The notes under the pieces: generated by a model
The model's database searches: none
The model's input: only the letters and a program-made list of their open reading frames with translations
What the model was told of the DNA's origin: nothing
NCBI RefSeq assembly: GCF_037201975.1
Contig: NZ_CP147520.1
Coordinates: 7,626,001 to 7,690,000 of the forward strand
Source of the DNA: Streptomyces sp. TG1A-60
GTDB lineage: Bacteria > Actinomycetota > Actinomycetes > Streptomycetales > Streptomycetaceae
DNA length: 64,000 bases
Direction: 5' to 3'
Made by a program: the position numbers and the translations under genes
In this document: piece after piece, positions 35,672 to 43,434 of the stretch
Numbering within the stretch: position 1 is the stretch's first letter
Layout of the letters: each line of letters starts with the position of its first letter

Positions 35672-36619
35672 ATGACCTGGGACACGTCACGAACCTCTCA
35701 CGGGCTTCGCCAGAAGATCACCGCGACCGCCGCCGGCACCTGGACACTCGGTGACCTGCCCGTCAGCCGCATCGGCTTCGGCGCGATGCGGCTGACGGGC
35801 ACCGCCGCCTTCCACCTCGGGGCGCCCAGGGAGCGCGAGCGGTCGATCGGCGTGCTGCGCCGCGCGTTCGAGATGGGCGTCAACCACATCGACACGGCCG
35901 CCTTCTATTTCTCCTCGCTGCGCTCGGCCAACGAACTGATCAACAGCGCGCTGGGCGGGCCGTACCCGGACGACCTGGTCGTCGTCACCAAGGTCGGGCC
36001 GCACCGCGCGTACTCGGGCGAGTGGGGCACAGCCGCCCGCCCCGACCAGTTGCGCGGCCAGGTGGAGGAGAACCTAAGGCAGTTGGGTCGCGACCATCTC
36101 GACGTCGTCAATCTGCGCCGCATGCGGCAGGACTCCATCGCCGAGCACTTCGGCGCGCTGGCCGAGCTGCGGGACGCCGGGCTCGTCCGGCACCTCGGCG
36201 TCTCCGGCGTCGAAGCGCGGCACCTCGCCGAGGCCCGGGCGATCGCACCCGTGGTGTGCGTCCAGAACCAGTACGGCCTGCACAGCCCCGACCCCGACGC
36301 CGACGAGGTGCTCCGCGTCTGCGGCGAACAGGGCATCGCGTTCGTGCCGTTCTACGCCATCGCCGGCGACGCCGGTCCCGGGGGCGCGAGTACCGCGCAC
36401 GACGACGAACTGCTCGCGGTCGCCCGCGTCCACGACGCGACCCCCGCCCAGGTCCGGCTCGCCTGGACGCTGCACCAGGGGCCGCACGTCCTCGCCGTCC
36501 CCGGCACGGGAAACCCGGACCACCTCGTCGAGAACATCGCCGCGGGCGCCCTCCGGCTCACGGCCGACGAGGTGGCCCGGCTGGACGCCGTGCGTCGAGG
36601 GGAGCCGGCCACGCTGTGA
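35672..36619 (+). CDS. Aldo/keto reductase 1
   Basis: A 315-residue NADPH-dependent TIM-barrel oxidoreductase. The family catalytic Asp and Tyr are in HIDTAAFYFSS and the Lys in VVVTKVGPH. The usual catalytic His (LHxPD-type motif) is replaced: the strand reads LDVVNLRRMRQD. Related AKRs with NLR at this position are common in actinobacteria and may have altered activity. The C-terminal cofactor motif is VLAVPGTGNPDHLVENI. ATG 35672 begins a sensible N-terminus (TWTLGDLPVSRIGFGAMRL). Substrate unknown. Confidence 0.85.
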   Translation: MTWDTSRTSHGLRQKITATAAGTWTLGDLPVSRIGFGAMRLTGTAAFHLGAPRERERSIGVLRRAFEMGVNHIDTAAFYFSSLRSANELINSALGGPYPDDLVVVTKVGPHRAYSGEWGTAARPDQLRGQVEENLRQLGRDHLDVVNLRRMRQDSIAEHFGALAELRDAGLVRHLGVSGVEARHLAEARAIAPVVCVQNQYGLHSPDPDADEVLRVCGEQGIAFVPFYAIAGDAGPGGASTAHDDELLAVARVHDATPAQVRLAWTLHQGPHVLAVPGTGNPDHLVENIAAGALRLTADEVARLDAVRRGEPATL

Positions 36620-36768
36620 CAGTCGGCCGCCGCCCGGCGGCCGACCGAGTCCGCCGGGGAGCGGGAAGTCGGCACACCCGGCACACGCCGTCGGGGCAAA
36701 GCGGCGCCAACTGGTTCATATAGGCTGCCTGTTCTGCCCCTGCCGTTCGCCCCCCGGGAGAGTCACCC

Positions 36769-37944
36769 GTGAGCGTAGCCACCGCCCACTCCTCATCGGC
36801 CGTACCGCCCGCCGACGGGACACCTGTGACCGTGCCGCAGCAGGACGACGGGTACTGGACCGAGCCGAACGCGACCGGCGACGCGGAACCCTCGGCCGCC
36901 GCCGACGGCGAAACGCCTGCGCAGGAGCCCGGCGACGATGTTCCCGCCGACGCCGTCGACGAGCAAGTCGCCCGCGACGCGAGGGAGTTCGGCGTGTACG
37001 CGCGCACCGGCGGATGGTCCTTCGCGCTGAAGGTGGCGCGCAGCGTACGGCCCGGCGGGGAGACGGCGGGCGAGACGCCGAAGGTGTCGGCGAAGCAGTT
37101 CGCCGAGCTGGCCGGGTGCTCGCCGGAGCGGGTCATGCGGTACTACAAGGCGTGGGACAAGGCGGCCGACGACGGCATGGTCCCGCACTTCGAGGCGCTG
37201 GCACCCGGCGAGGAGATCGGCCTGCCGGACTCGGACGTGTGGCTGTCGTACTACAGCTCCCGTTCCAGCGCGACCTCCGGCCGGGGCGCCGCGATCACCG
37301 CGGCGGCCGAGGCCGAGGGTATCCGCCCCACCAAGGCGCTGGAGGTCGCCGAGAACCCCACCGCGCTGCGCGCCGCGATCCTCGCCGACCCGTCCACCGC
37401 CCAGGCGGCCCGCACCGCCCTCCTCGACCGCCTCAAGGAAGACCCCTCCCTCCGGACGGAACTGGCTCGCGACATCGCCCGCACCGACGAGCTGAAGAAG
37501 GCCGTCGCGAGCGAGACCCAGGCGGCCGGCCGCATCGGCTACGTCCGGCAGATCGTCGAGAACGGGCAGGTCAAGACCCCGGCCGGCCAAGTGATCGACG
37601 CCACCGCCGAACTGCGCGCCGAAGCCGAGCGGCACCTGTCCCTCATCGACGAACTCGACGACGACGAGGACAGCGGCGAGTGGGCGGCGGAGGCGTACGA
37701 CACCGTCAAGGAGCTCGTCGTCCAGACCGTGCGGGCCGACCCCGAGCTCCGGGTCCAGGAGCGTCGTACGAAGTTCTACAGCAGCCTCCAGAAGGCGACG
37801 AAGGTCTTCGAGGAACTGACCCTCGACGACGCCGTCGACCTCGACGCCATCTACGAGGACGACATGCTGGAGCGACTCCAAGAACTCCAGCAGGCGCTCA
37901 CCACCTGCATCGCCGCCCTCCGCAAGGCGTCGCCGGGCGACTGA
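36769..37944 (+). CDS. Conserved hypothetical protein with HTH-like segment (391 aa)
   Basis: A 391-residue protein. Residues 1-65 are acidic and Pro/Ala-rich. Residues 65-130 hold a region with an HTH look (VSAKQFAELAGCSPERVMRYYKAW). A middle part (ITAAAEAEGIRPTKALEVAENP, LLDRLKEDPSLRTELARDIARTDEL) and a long helical C-terminal half follow. I do not recognise a named domain; the middle resembles ParB-like or plasmid/phage DNA-binding proteins only loosely. GTG 36769 has GGGAG upstream, and a TATAGGCT -10-like element lies at 36719-36726. A strong terminator follows, so it is a single-gene unit. Confidence 0.7.
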   Translation: MSVATAHSSSAVPPADGTPVTVPQQDDGYWTEPNATGDAEPSAAADGETPAQEPGDDVPADAVDEQVARDAREFGVYARTGGWSFALKVARSVRPGGETAGETPKVSAKQFAELAGCSPERVMRYYKAWDKAADDGMVPHFEALAPGEEIGLPDSDVWLSYYSSRSSATSGRGAAITAAAEAEGIRPTKALEVAENPTALRAAILADPSTAQAARTALLDRLKEDPSLRTELARDIARTDELKKAVASETQAAGRIGYVRQIVENGQVKTPAGQVIDATAELRAEAERHLSLIDELDDDEDSGEWAAEAYDTVKELVVQTVRADPELRVQERRTKFYSSLQKATKVFEELTLDDAVDLDAIYEDDMLERLQELQQALTTCIAALRKASPGD

Positions 37945-37965
37945 TCCCGGCCCCGGCCGCCCCGA

Positions 37966-38000
37966 GACCGAGGCCCCCTGCGTGGCAGGGGGCCTCAGTC
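37966..38000. terminator. Strong hairpin terminator
   Basis: GAC-c-GAGGCCCCCTGC pairs with GCAGGGGGCCTC-a-GTC around a 3-nt loop, directly after the 391-residue protein gene. Confidence 0.85.
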
Positions 38001-38114
38001 GTGCGCTGTGGGGGAGACGCCATTTGCCGTCCCGCACGTGTTACGTATAACCTCCCGGGAACCCCGGGCGGAAATCGGAATCTCCGCCCGACCCGCCCCC
38101 GCCGAGAGGTCCCG

Positions 38115-38510
38115 ATGAGACGCATCGCCCTGGTCACTCTCGTGGTCGACGACTACGACGAGGCGATCCGCTTCTACACCGAGGCGCTCGGCTTCCGGCT
38201 CGCCGAGGACGAACCGAGGCCCGACGGCAGCCGATGGGTCGTCGTCGAGCCGGGGAGCGCGGGGCAGGGCGTCGGACTGCTTCTCGCGAGGGCCAAGGAC
38301 GAGGCACAGCGCGGCCGGATCGGCGACCAGACCGGCGGACGCGTGGGCTTCTTCCTGCACACCGGCGACTTCGCCCGCGACCACGCCCGGATGCTGGCCG
38401 CCGGCGTCAGGTTCCTGGAGGAGCCGCGCCACGAGCCGTACGGCTCGGTCGCCGTCTTCCAGGACCTGTACGGAAACCGCTGGGACCTCCTCCAGCCCGC
38501 CGCCGGCTGA
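38115..38510 (+). CDS. VOC / glyoxalase-like protein
   Basis: A 131-residue vicinal-oxygen-chelate fold protein of two beta-alpha-beta-beta-beta modules: [25 protein letters not shown] opens the first and [17 protein letters not shown] opens the second, ending in [15 protein letters not shown]. The metal-type positions include the Glu of WVVVEPG and the final region. ATG 38115 follows GAGAGG. These proteins range from glyoxalases to antibiotic-binding proteins; the substrate is not inferable. It lies upstream of the 18-bp repeat array and adenosine deaminase on the same strand. Confidence 0.85.
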   Translation: MRRIALVTLVVDDYDEAIRFYTEALGFRLAEDEPRPDGSRWVVVEPGSAGQGVGLLLARAKDEAQRGRIGDQTGGRVGFFLHTGDFARDHARMLAAGVRFLEEPRHEPYGSVAVFQDLYGNRWDLLQPAAG

Positions 38511-38532
38511 CCTCCCGGTCACCCGCTCCATC

Positions 38533-38712
38533 CACCGACACCGCCCCACCCACCGACACCGCCCCACCCACCGACACCGCCCCACCCACCGACACCGCCC
38601 CACCCACCGACACCGCCCCACCCACCGACACCGCCCCACCCACCGACACCGCCCCACCCACCGACACCGCCCCACCCACCGACACCGCCCCACCCACCGA
38701 CACCGCACCACC
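38533..38712. repeat. 18-bp tandem repeat, ten copies
   Basis: CACCGACACCGCCCCACC is repeated ten times in register (180 bp); only the last copy shows a change (C to A). It fills nearly all the space between the VOC stop and the adenosine deaminase start. The top strand is C-rich with few G; the bottom strand has repeated runs GGTGGGTGGGGCGG, which could form G-quadruplexes. The frame here lacks a start codon, so it is probably not translated as part of add. Confidence 0.92.
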
Positions 38713-38730
38713 TGCCGAGGAACGAACGCC

Positions 38731-39807
38731 ATGACCGCGCCCCGCATCGACGCCGACACCATCCGCCGCCTCCCCAAGGCCGTCCTGCACGACCACTTCG
38801 ACGGCGGTCTGCGCCCTGCCACCCTCGTGGAGCTGGCGGCTGAGGTCGGCCACACCCTCCCGGTGACCGACCCGGACGCTCTCGCCGTCTGGTACTACGA
38901 GGCCGCCAACTCCGGTGACCTGGTGCGCTACATATCCACCTTCGAGCACACCCTCGCCGTGATGCAGACCCGCGAGGGCCTGTTGCGCACCGCCGAGGAG
39001 TATGTGCTCGACCTGGCCGAGGACGGCGTCGTCTACGGCGAGGTCCGCTACGCCCCCGAGCTGATGGTCAACGGCGGTCTGGCCATGGCCGAGGTCGTCG
39101 AGACCGTCCAGGAGGGACTGGCCGCCGGCATGGCCAAGGCGGCGGCCCAGGGCACCCCGGTCCGGGTCGGCACGCTCCTCTGCGGCATGCGCATGTTCGA
39201 CCGCTGCGCGGAGACCGCCGACCTGGCTGTGGCGTTCCGGGACGCGGGCGTCGTCGGCTTCGACATCGCGGGCGCCGAGGACGGCTTCCCGCCCGCCGAC
39301 CACCTGGCCGCCTTCGAACACCTGCGCAGCGAAAACGTCCCCTTCACCATCCACGCCGGGGAGGCCCACGGACTGCCCAGCATCCACCAGGCCCTCCAGG
39401 TCTGCGGCGCCCAGCGCATCGGCCACGGCGTCCGCATCACCGAGGACATCGTCGACGGCAAGCTCGGCCGCCTCGCCTCCTGGGTCCGCGACCGCCGGAT
39501 CGCGCTGGAGATGTGCCCCACCTCCAACCTGCAGACCGGCGCGGCCACCTCCATCGCCGAGCACCCGGTCACGGCCCTGAAGGACCTCGGCTTCCGCGTC
39601 ACCCTCAACACCGACAACCGCCTGGTCTCGGGCACCACCATGACCCGTGAGATGACCCTGCTCGTCGAGGAGGCCGGCTGGGCGCTCGACGACCTGCGCA
39701 CGGTCACCGTCAACGCCCTCAAGAGCGCCTTCATCCCGTTCGACGAGCGCAACGCCCTGATCGAGGACGTCGTGCTCCCCGGCTACGCGTCGGCGTCCTC
39801 GCGCTGA
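38731..39807 (+). CDS. add: Adenosine deaminase
   Basis: A 358-residue metallo-dependent hydrolase converting adenosine to inosine. Zinc ligands and catalytic residues are visible: HDHFDG (N-terminal HxH), [10 protein letters not shown] (His and catalytic Glu), IGHGVRI (His), and [11 protein letters not shown] (Asp). EMCPTSN is also conserved. It matches the bacterial ADA length. ATG 38731 has GAGGAACGA upstream. The very end overlaps the convergent DinB-like gene by 25 bp. The repeat array immediately upstream may affect its transcription. Confidence 0.93.
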   Translation: MTAPRIDADTIRRLPKAVLHDHFDGGLRPATLVELAAEVGHTLPVTDPDALAVWYYEAANSGDLVRYISTFEHTLAVMQTREGLLRTAEEYVLDLAEDGVVYGEVRYAPELMVNGGLAMAEVVETVQEGLAAGMAKAAAQGTPVRVGTLLCGMRMFDRCAETADLAVAFRDAGVVGFDIAGAEDGFPPADHLAAFEHLRSENVPFTIHAGEAHGLPSIHQALQVCGAQRIGHGVRITEDIVDGKLGRLASWVRDRRIALEMCPTSNLQTGAATSIAEHPVTALKDLGFRVTLNTDNRLVSGTTMTREMTLLVEEAGWALDDLRTVTVNALKSAFIPFDERNALIEDVVLPGYASASSR

Positions 39808-40307
39808 ACCAGCCCGCGCACGTAGGCCGCCTGGCCGACATGCTGGAGATCGTCGGCCAGGACGCTCACCAGCCGCACGCCGAGGGTGACGGCCGGCGTC
39901 CACCGCTCGTCCACGATCTGGTCCAGGTCCCCCGGTCCGAGGCCGTGCACGAACCCCAGCGTCTGTTCGTGCACGGCGTCGTAGTAGCCGGTCAGCAACT
40001 CGCCCGAGTCGGTGACCCGCACTCTGGCGACCTGTGCAGGGCTGTGCCCGAAGCCCGTGTCACGGGCCGGAAGGTCGAGACCGAAGCGCTTCTCCCAGCC
40101 CTGGGACAGCCAGACCTGGTCCCGTCCGGCGGCCTCGGCGACATGGTCGTCCTGCACGCGGGTGAGGTGCCAGACCAGCCAGGCGACGGAGTTGGCGTCG
40201 GGGGCGGGACGGGCGTGGAGGTCCGCCGGCGCCAGTCCGGCCACGACGGCGTGCACCTCCTCCTTGATCCGGCCGTACGCCTCGATGAGAACGTCCTTCA
40301 CATCCAT
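39783..40307 (-). CDS. DinB-family (DUF664) mycothiol-type protein
   Basis: A 174-residue DinB/DUF664 four-helix protein: [41 protein letters not shown] (metal His positions [10 protein letters not shown]), and [14 protein letters not shown] near the C-terminus. Actinobacterial members include mycothiol-dependent S-transferases and maleylpyruvate-isomerase-like enzymes. ATG 40307 lies after GGTGGAC. The 3' end overlaps the add gene on the opposite strand. Substrate unknown. Confidence 0.82.
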   Translation of the reverse strand: MDVKDVLIEAYGRIKEEVHAVVAGLAPADLHARPAPDANSVAWLVWHLTRVQDDHVAEAAGRDQVWLSQGWEKRFGLDLPARDTGFGHSPAQVARVRVTDSGELLTGYYDAVHEQTLGFVHGLGPGDLDQIVDERWTPAVTLGVRLVSVLADDLQHVGQAAYVRGLVQREDADA

Positions 40308-40715
40308 GTGTCCACCATCGGCCATCGGCGCCACGGCCGCACCACCCCGGAACACCTGCCGCGAGGAATCCGTCAGCTGCCGGGCGCCCCGTGGAGATCA
40401 CGGTGCGCAGTCGGAAGTCCACGGCCGTCGTCCTCACGGCGCTGCGCGTGCGCGTGGTCGGACGCACCTGCCCGGCCCAGGGCGACGCCTGCCGTACCGC
40501 GTGTCGACCGAGGACCCGGAGGTGCTGATGGTGACCGTGGATCCGCGCCACACGTACGCCACCTGGCAGCACCAGTGGGCGCCCGTCACACCGGGAGGCG
40601 TGTGCGCTGACTCCCATCGGATTCTTCTGTTGGACCGATGCCCCCAGGTCGCGAAAGAGTGGAGACCGGTTCTCAGGGACTCCGGTCCCACCGTGCCAAC
40701 CACTCTGGAGTCGCG
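40308..40715. other. Intergenic with a probable gene remnant (408 bp)
   Basis: At about 40390-40560 the plus strand carries two blocks in different frames, EITVRSRKSTAVVLTALRVRVV and LPYRVSTEDPEVLMVTV. They resemble parts of a secreted/membrane hypothetical protein common in Streptomyces, with the middle lost. No functional gene is supported. The remaining sequence holds the promoter of the reductase at 40716. Confidence 0.35.
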
Positions 40716-41714
40716 TTGTACACCGCACACCCCGACCGCTACGCGGACATGCCCTACCGGCGCACCGGACGCAGCGGCCTGAAACTGCCCGCGCTCTCGC
40801 TCGGTCTGTGGCACAACTTCGGTCCCGACCGGTCCGTCGAGACCCAGCGCGCCATCCTGCGCCGCGCCTTCGACCTCGGCGTCACCCACTTCGACCTGGC
40901 CAACAACTACGGTCCGCCGCCCGGCTCCGCCGAGTCCGCCCTCGGTGACGCGCTGAAGGCCGACTTCGCCCCGTACCGCGACGAACTGGTCATCTCCACC
41001 AAGGCGGGCTATCTGATGTGGCCCGGCCCGTACGGTGAGTGGGGCTCCCGGAAGTACGTGCTCTCCTCGCTCGACCAGAGCCTGCGGCGCATGGGCCTCG
41101 ACTACGTCGACATCTTCTACTCGCACCGCCCCGACCCAAAGACTCCGCTGGAGGAGACGATGGGCGCGCTGCACTCGGCAGTCCAGCAGGGCAAGGCGCT
41201 GTACGTCGGCATCTCCAACTACTCGGCCGGGCAGACCCGCGAGGCCGCCCGCATCCTGGGCGAGCTGGGCACACCGCTCCTCATCCACCAGCCGCGCTAC
41301 TCGATGCTCGACCGGCGTCCCGAGAGTGAGGGCCTGCTCGACGCCCTCGACGAACTCCAGGTCGGCTCCACCGTCTTCTCCCCGCTGGAGCAGGGCCTGC
41401 TGACCTCCCGTTACCTCGACGGCATCCCGGAGGGCTCGCGCGCTGCGAGCGACAGCCCGTTCCTCAACTCCGACGTCCTCACCGAGGACCTGGTGGGCAG
41501 GTTGCGCGCGCTCGACGAGGTCGCCAAGTCACGCGGTCAGACCCTCGCGCAGCTCGCCCTCGCCTGGGTGCTGCGCGGCGGCCGGGTCACCTCCGCGCTC
41601 GTCGGCGCGAGCAGCGCCCGGCAGATCGAGGACAGCGTCGGCGCCATCGCCAACCTCGACTTCGACGCGGACGAGCTGGCCCGCATCGACGCGATCATCG
41701 AGGGCCGGGGCTGA
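40716..41714 (+). CDS. L-glyceraldehyde-3-phosphate reductase-like aldo/keto reductase 2
   Basis: A 332-residue AKR of the YghZ/MgrA type. It aligns from the first residue ([35 protein letters not shown]). All four catalytic residues are present: Asp and Tyr in [15 protein letters not shown], Lys in ISTKAGY and His in FYSHRPD. The TTG start at 40716 is chosen because a CTGGAG site lies just upstream and the N-terminus then matches the family exactly. Upstream in-frame starts only add non-conserved residues. Family members reduce L-GAP and methylglyoxal. The last 20 bp overlap the convergent DUF1905 gene. Confidence 0.87.
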   Translation: MYTAHPDRYADMPYRRTGRSGLKLPALSLGLWHNFGPDRSVETQRAILRRAFDLGVTHFDLANNYGPPPGSAESALGDALKADFAPYRDELVISTKAGYLMWPGPYGEWGSRKYVLSSLDQSLRRMGLDYVDIFYSHRPDPKTPLEETMGALHSAVQQGKALYVGISNYSAGQTREAARILGELGTPLLIHQPRYSMLDRRPESEGLLDALDELQVGSTVFSPLEQGLLTSRYLDGIPEGSRAASDSPFLNSDVLTEDLVGRLRALDEVAKSRGQTLAQLALAWVLRGGRVTSALVGASSARQIEDSVGAIANLDFDADELARIDAIIEGRG

Positions 41715-41997
41715 CGTTCCGTTCCTCGATCCGCTCCTCCAGTCGGACCGTCACCGACTCGCCCGCCCCCTTGTCGATCGCTCTGCGTACCTCGCCGTTG
41801 ACGGGCAGCTTGTGGGTGCCGTCGCCCAGGGCCATGAAGGAACCGCGGAAAGGGTGTCCGTCGATCGTCCCGCGCACCTTGACCAGGCCGCGGGTGCCGA
41901 AGAAGGCGACGGACTCGGGCCACACGAGATAGGTCCAGCCGCCCTTGGCGGGGCTCTTGCGCAGCTCCGCGGTGAACTGCTCGTCGAGCGTGCTCAT
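41695..41997 (-). CDS. DUF1905 domain protein
   Basis: A 100-residue beta-barrel-type protein: [48 protein letters not shown] and [21 protein letters not shown]. This is the complete DUF1905 pattern. Function is unknown; homologues are sometimes fused to YdeI-like domains. ATG 41997 follows GGAGCGAAG. It is convergent with, and overlaps, the reductase gene. Confidence 0.83.
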   Translation of the reverse strand: MSTLDEQFTAELRKSPAKGGWTYLVWPESVAFFGTRGLVKVRGTIDGHPFRGSFMALGDGTHKLPVNGEVRRAIDKGAGESVTVRLEERIEERNVSPGPR

Positions 41998-42103
41998 GAT
42001 GTCGTCCTTCGCTCCCGGTCGTCCTCTCCTGCATACGAGACCACCGGGAGCGCGGAAACTCGTCGCGAGGCGGCGAGCGATCCGGTGCTACGTCGCTACG
42101 TCG

Positions 42104-42489
42104 CTACGCCGCCGACGGCGGCACCCGGTCCAGGAAGCCGTACACGCTGCGGATGCGGCCCTCGGCGTCGAGCCTGATCACGTCGAACCCGGCGACCGGG
42201 CGGCACCGTCCGCCTCGTCCACCAGCTCCCAGCCGAAGCGGGCGGTGTCGTGGTGACCGTCGACGGCCGTGGTCAGATGGAAGGCGAGGGCGGGGAACTG
42301 GGTGCGTGCCGCCGTGATCAGCGCGGCGATCTCCGCGTGCCCGCGCACCTCGGCCAGCGGATCGGTGTAGCCGCCGTCGGCGGCCCAGGCGGCGGCGACC
42401 GCTTCGGTCATCGTCTCCTCGCCGGAGGCGTTCCAGGCCGCGAAGCAGCGGGCGACGGCGGACTCGTAGCGGTCGTGCATCGTGGACAT
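42104..42489 (-). pseudogene. SnoaL-like (NTF2-fold) protein, frameshifted
   Basis: ATG 42489 opens a SnoaL/NTF2-like protein (YESAVARCFAAWNASGEETMTEAVAAAWAADGGYTDPLAEVRGH...). At about 42200 GCC-GCC-CGG needs one extra C to continue WELVDEADGAAPVAGFDVIRLDAEGRIRSVYGFLDRV, which is found in another frame and ends at 42104. The uninterrupted frame stops early. Only one defect is present and lies in a C run, so an assembly error is possible. With the defect repaired it would be a complete protein of about 128 residues of unknown substrate. Confidence 0.7.
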
Positions 42490-42966
42490 GATCGTTGAAC
42501 CCTTCGACGAGGAGATACGTAAAGGACGGGGACCGGACACGGAGCCGTCCACAGCCCCTCGTGATCCGGCACCGCACACGATGCCCGGAGGTGCCGGAGG
42601 GCGTCGATCACCTCGGAGGTCATGCCGAGGAAGGCCCGGTCGGAGGGCCCTGCGCATCGTTTCGGCCAACCATGCTCCCGCATATGCCAGGAGACTGGCC
42701 GAATTGGGATGGTGACAGAGCGTCAGGAGTGGCGATACTCGACTGGCAGGGCGGTTGAGCCATGAACCGACGCGCTTCCGTGCGCCCCCATGGTGTCGCC
42801 GTGCGTGACGGTCATGTCGCCAGACGTGCGTGACCAGGCAGGACTGCGCCCGGGCAACACTGTGAGACGAGCGGGACCGCGAGTCAGGCAGGACGGCGGA
42901 ACGAGAGGAAGTCCGCGCGGCGAGCCGGACCGCGCGGGGTCGGCGGTGCGATCGGGGGAGCGAAGC
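42490..42966. other. Divergent intergenic region, nothing recognised (477 bp)
   Basis: It separates the SnoaL-like gene and the gene at 42967. Possible peptides on the minus strand (for example around 42650) have no ribosome site or recognisable motif. It may hide another decayed gene. Confidence 0.35.
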
Positions 42967-43377
42967 GTGCATGACGAATTCCTGTGCCATGTCACCGCGT
43001 ACGGCATGTGCGGCGGCCGACGCGTCGGCGTGCCCCTCGGTACCTACCGCGCTCCCACGCTGGCGCTGGCGCTGTGGTGGATGCGCGACCGCGCGTTATG
43101 GATCGCCGAACGCCTCGACCCGCAGCCGGAGAACCCGAGCTTCCCTCCGAACGCGGTCGTCCCGGTCGCCGCAACCGTCCCGGACGTGCCGAGCATGCTG
43201 CGCGACTGGTCCACCGACGGTATGCAGCAGGAGCTGGTCGCCGAGGAGTTGGCTGCCGGCAACCTGGTCCGGATCGCCACCAACGACGACACCACCGAGT
43301 ACGAACTGCTCGCGGAGTCCGTCGACGCGGTACGCATGCAGCGCATCGTCCAGCGGATCACCGCTCCGGCCGCCTGA
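42967..43377 (+). CDS. Conserved hypothetical protein with TTA codon (136 aa)
   Basis: A 136-residue protein beginning VHDEFLCHVTAYGMCGGRRVGVPLGTYRAPTLALALWWMRDRALWIAERLD. The GTG at 42967 follows GGGGGAGCG and starts the well-ordered part; upstream frame extension is low-complexity. A TTA codon at 43096-43098 is in frame, unusual for this genome, so expression may depend on bldA. No domain is recognised; I recall similar proteins in other streptomycetes but no function. It is followed by the FHA-ABC operon 57 bp downstream. Confidence 0.7.
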   Translation: MHDEFLCHVTAYGMCGGRRVGVPLGTYRAPTLALALWWMRDRALWIAERLDPQPENPSFPPNAVVPVAATVPDVPSMLRDWSTDGMQQELVAEELAAGNLVRIATNDDTTEYELLAESVDAVRMQRIVQRITAPAA

Positions 43378-43420
43378 TCCCGGGACGACGGCGCGGCCAG
43401 GCGCATATGTGGGCTGATCG

Positions 43421-43426
43421 GTAGAA
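43421..43426 (+). promoter_or_regulatory. Possible -10 element of a leaderless transcript
   Basis: TAGAAT lies 8 bp before ATG 43435, and there is no purine-rich ribosome site between them (ttttcccc). Transcription starting about 7-9 bp after the hexamer would begin at or next to the ATG. The -35 region is not clear. Confidence 0.35.
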
Positions 43427-43434
43427 TTTTCCCC

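Noticed and set aside
38533..38712. CRISPR array
   Set aside because: Copies are directly adjacent, with no unique spacers and no cas genes; it is a simple tandem repeat.
38407..39903. Minus-strand frame encoding repeated VGGAVS units across the 18-bp array
   Set aside because: The repeat only looks protein-like because 18 is a multiple of three; most of the frame is antisense to adenosine deaminase and there is no ribosome site.
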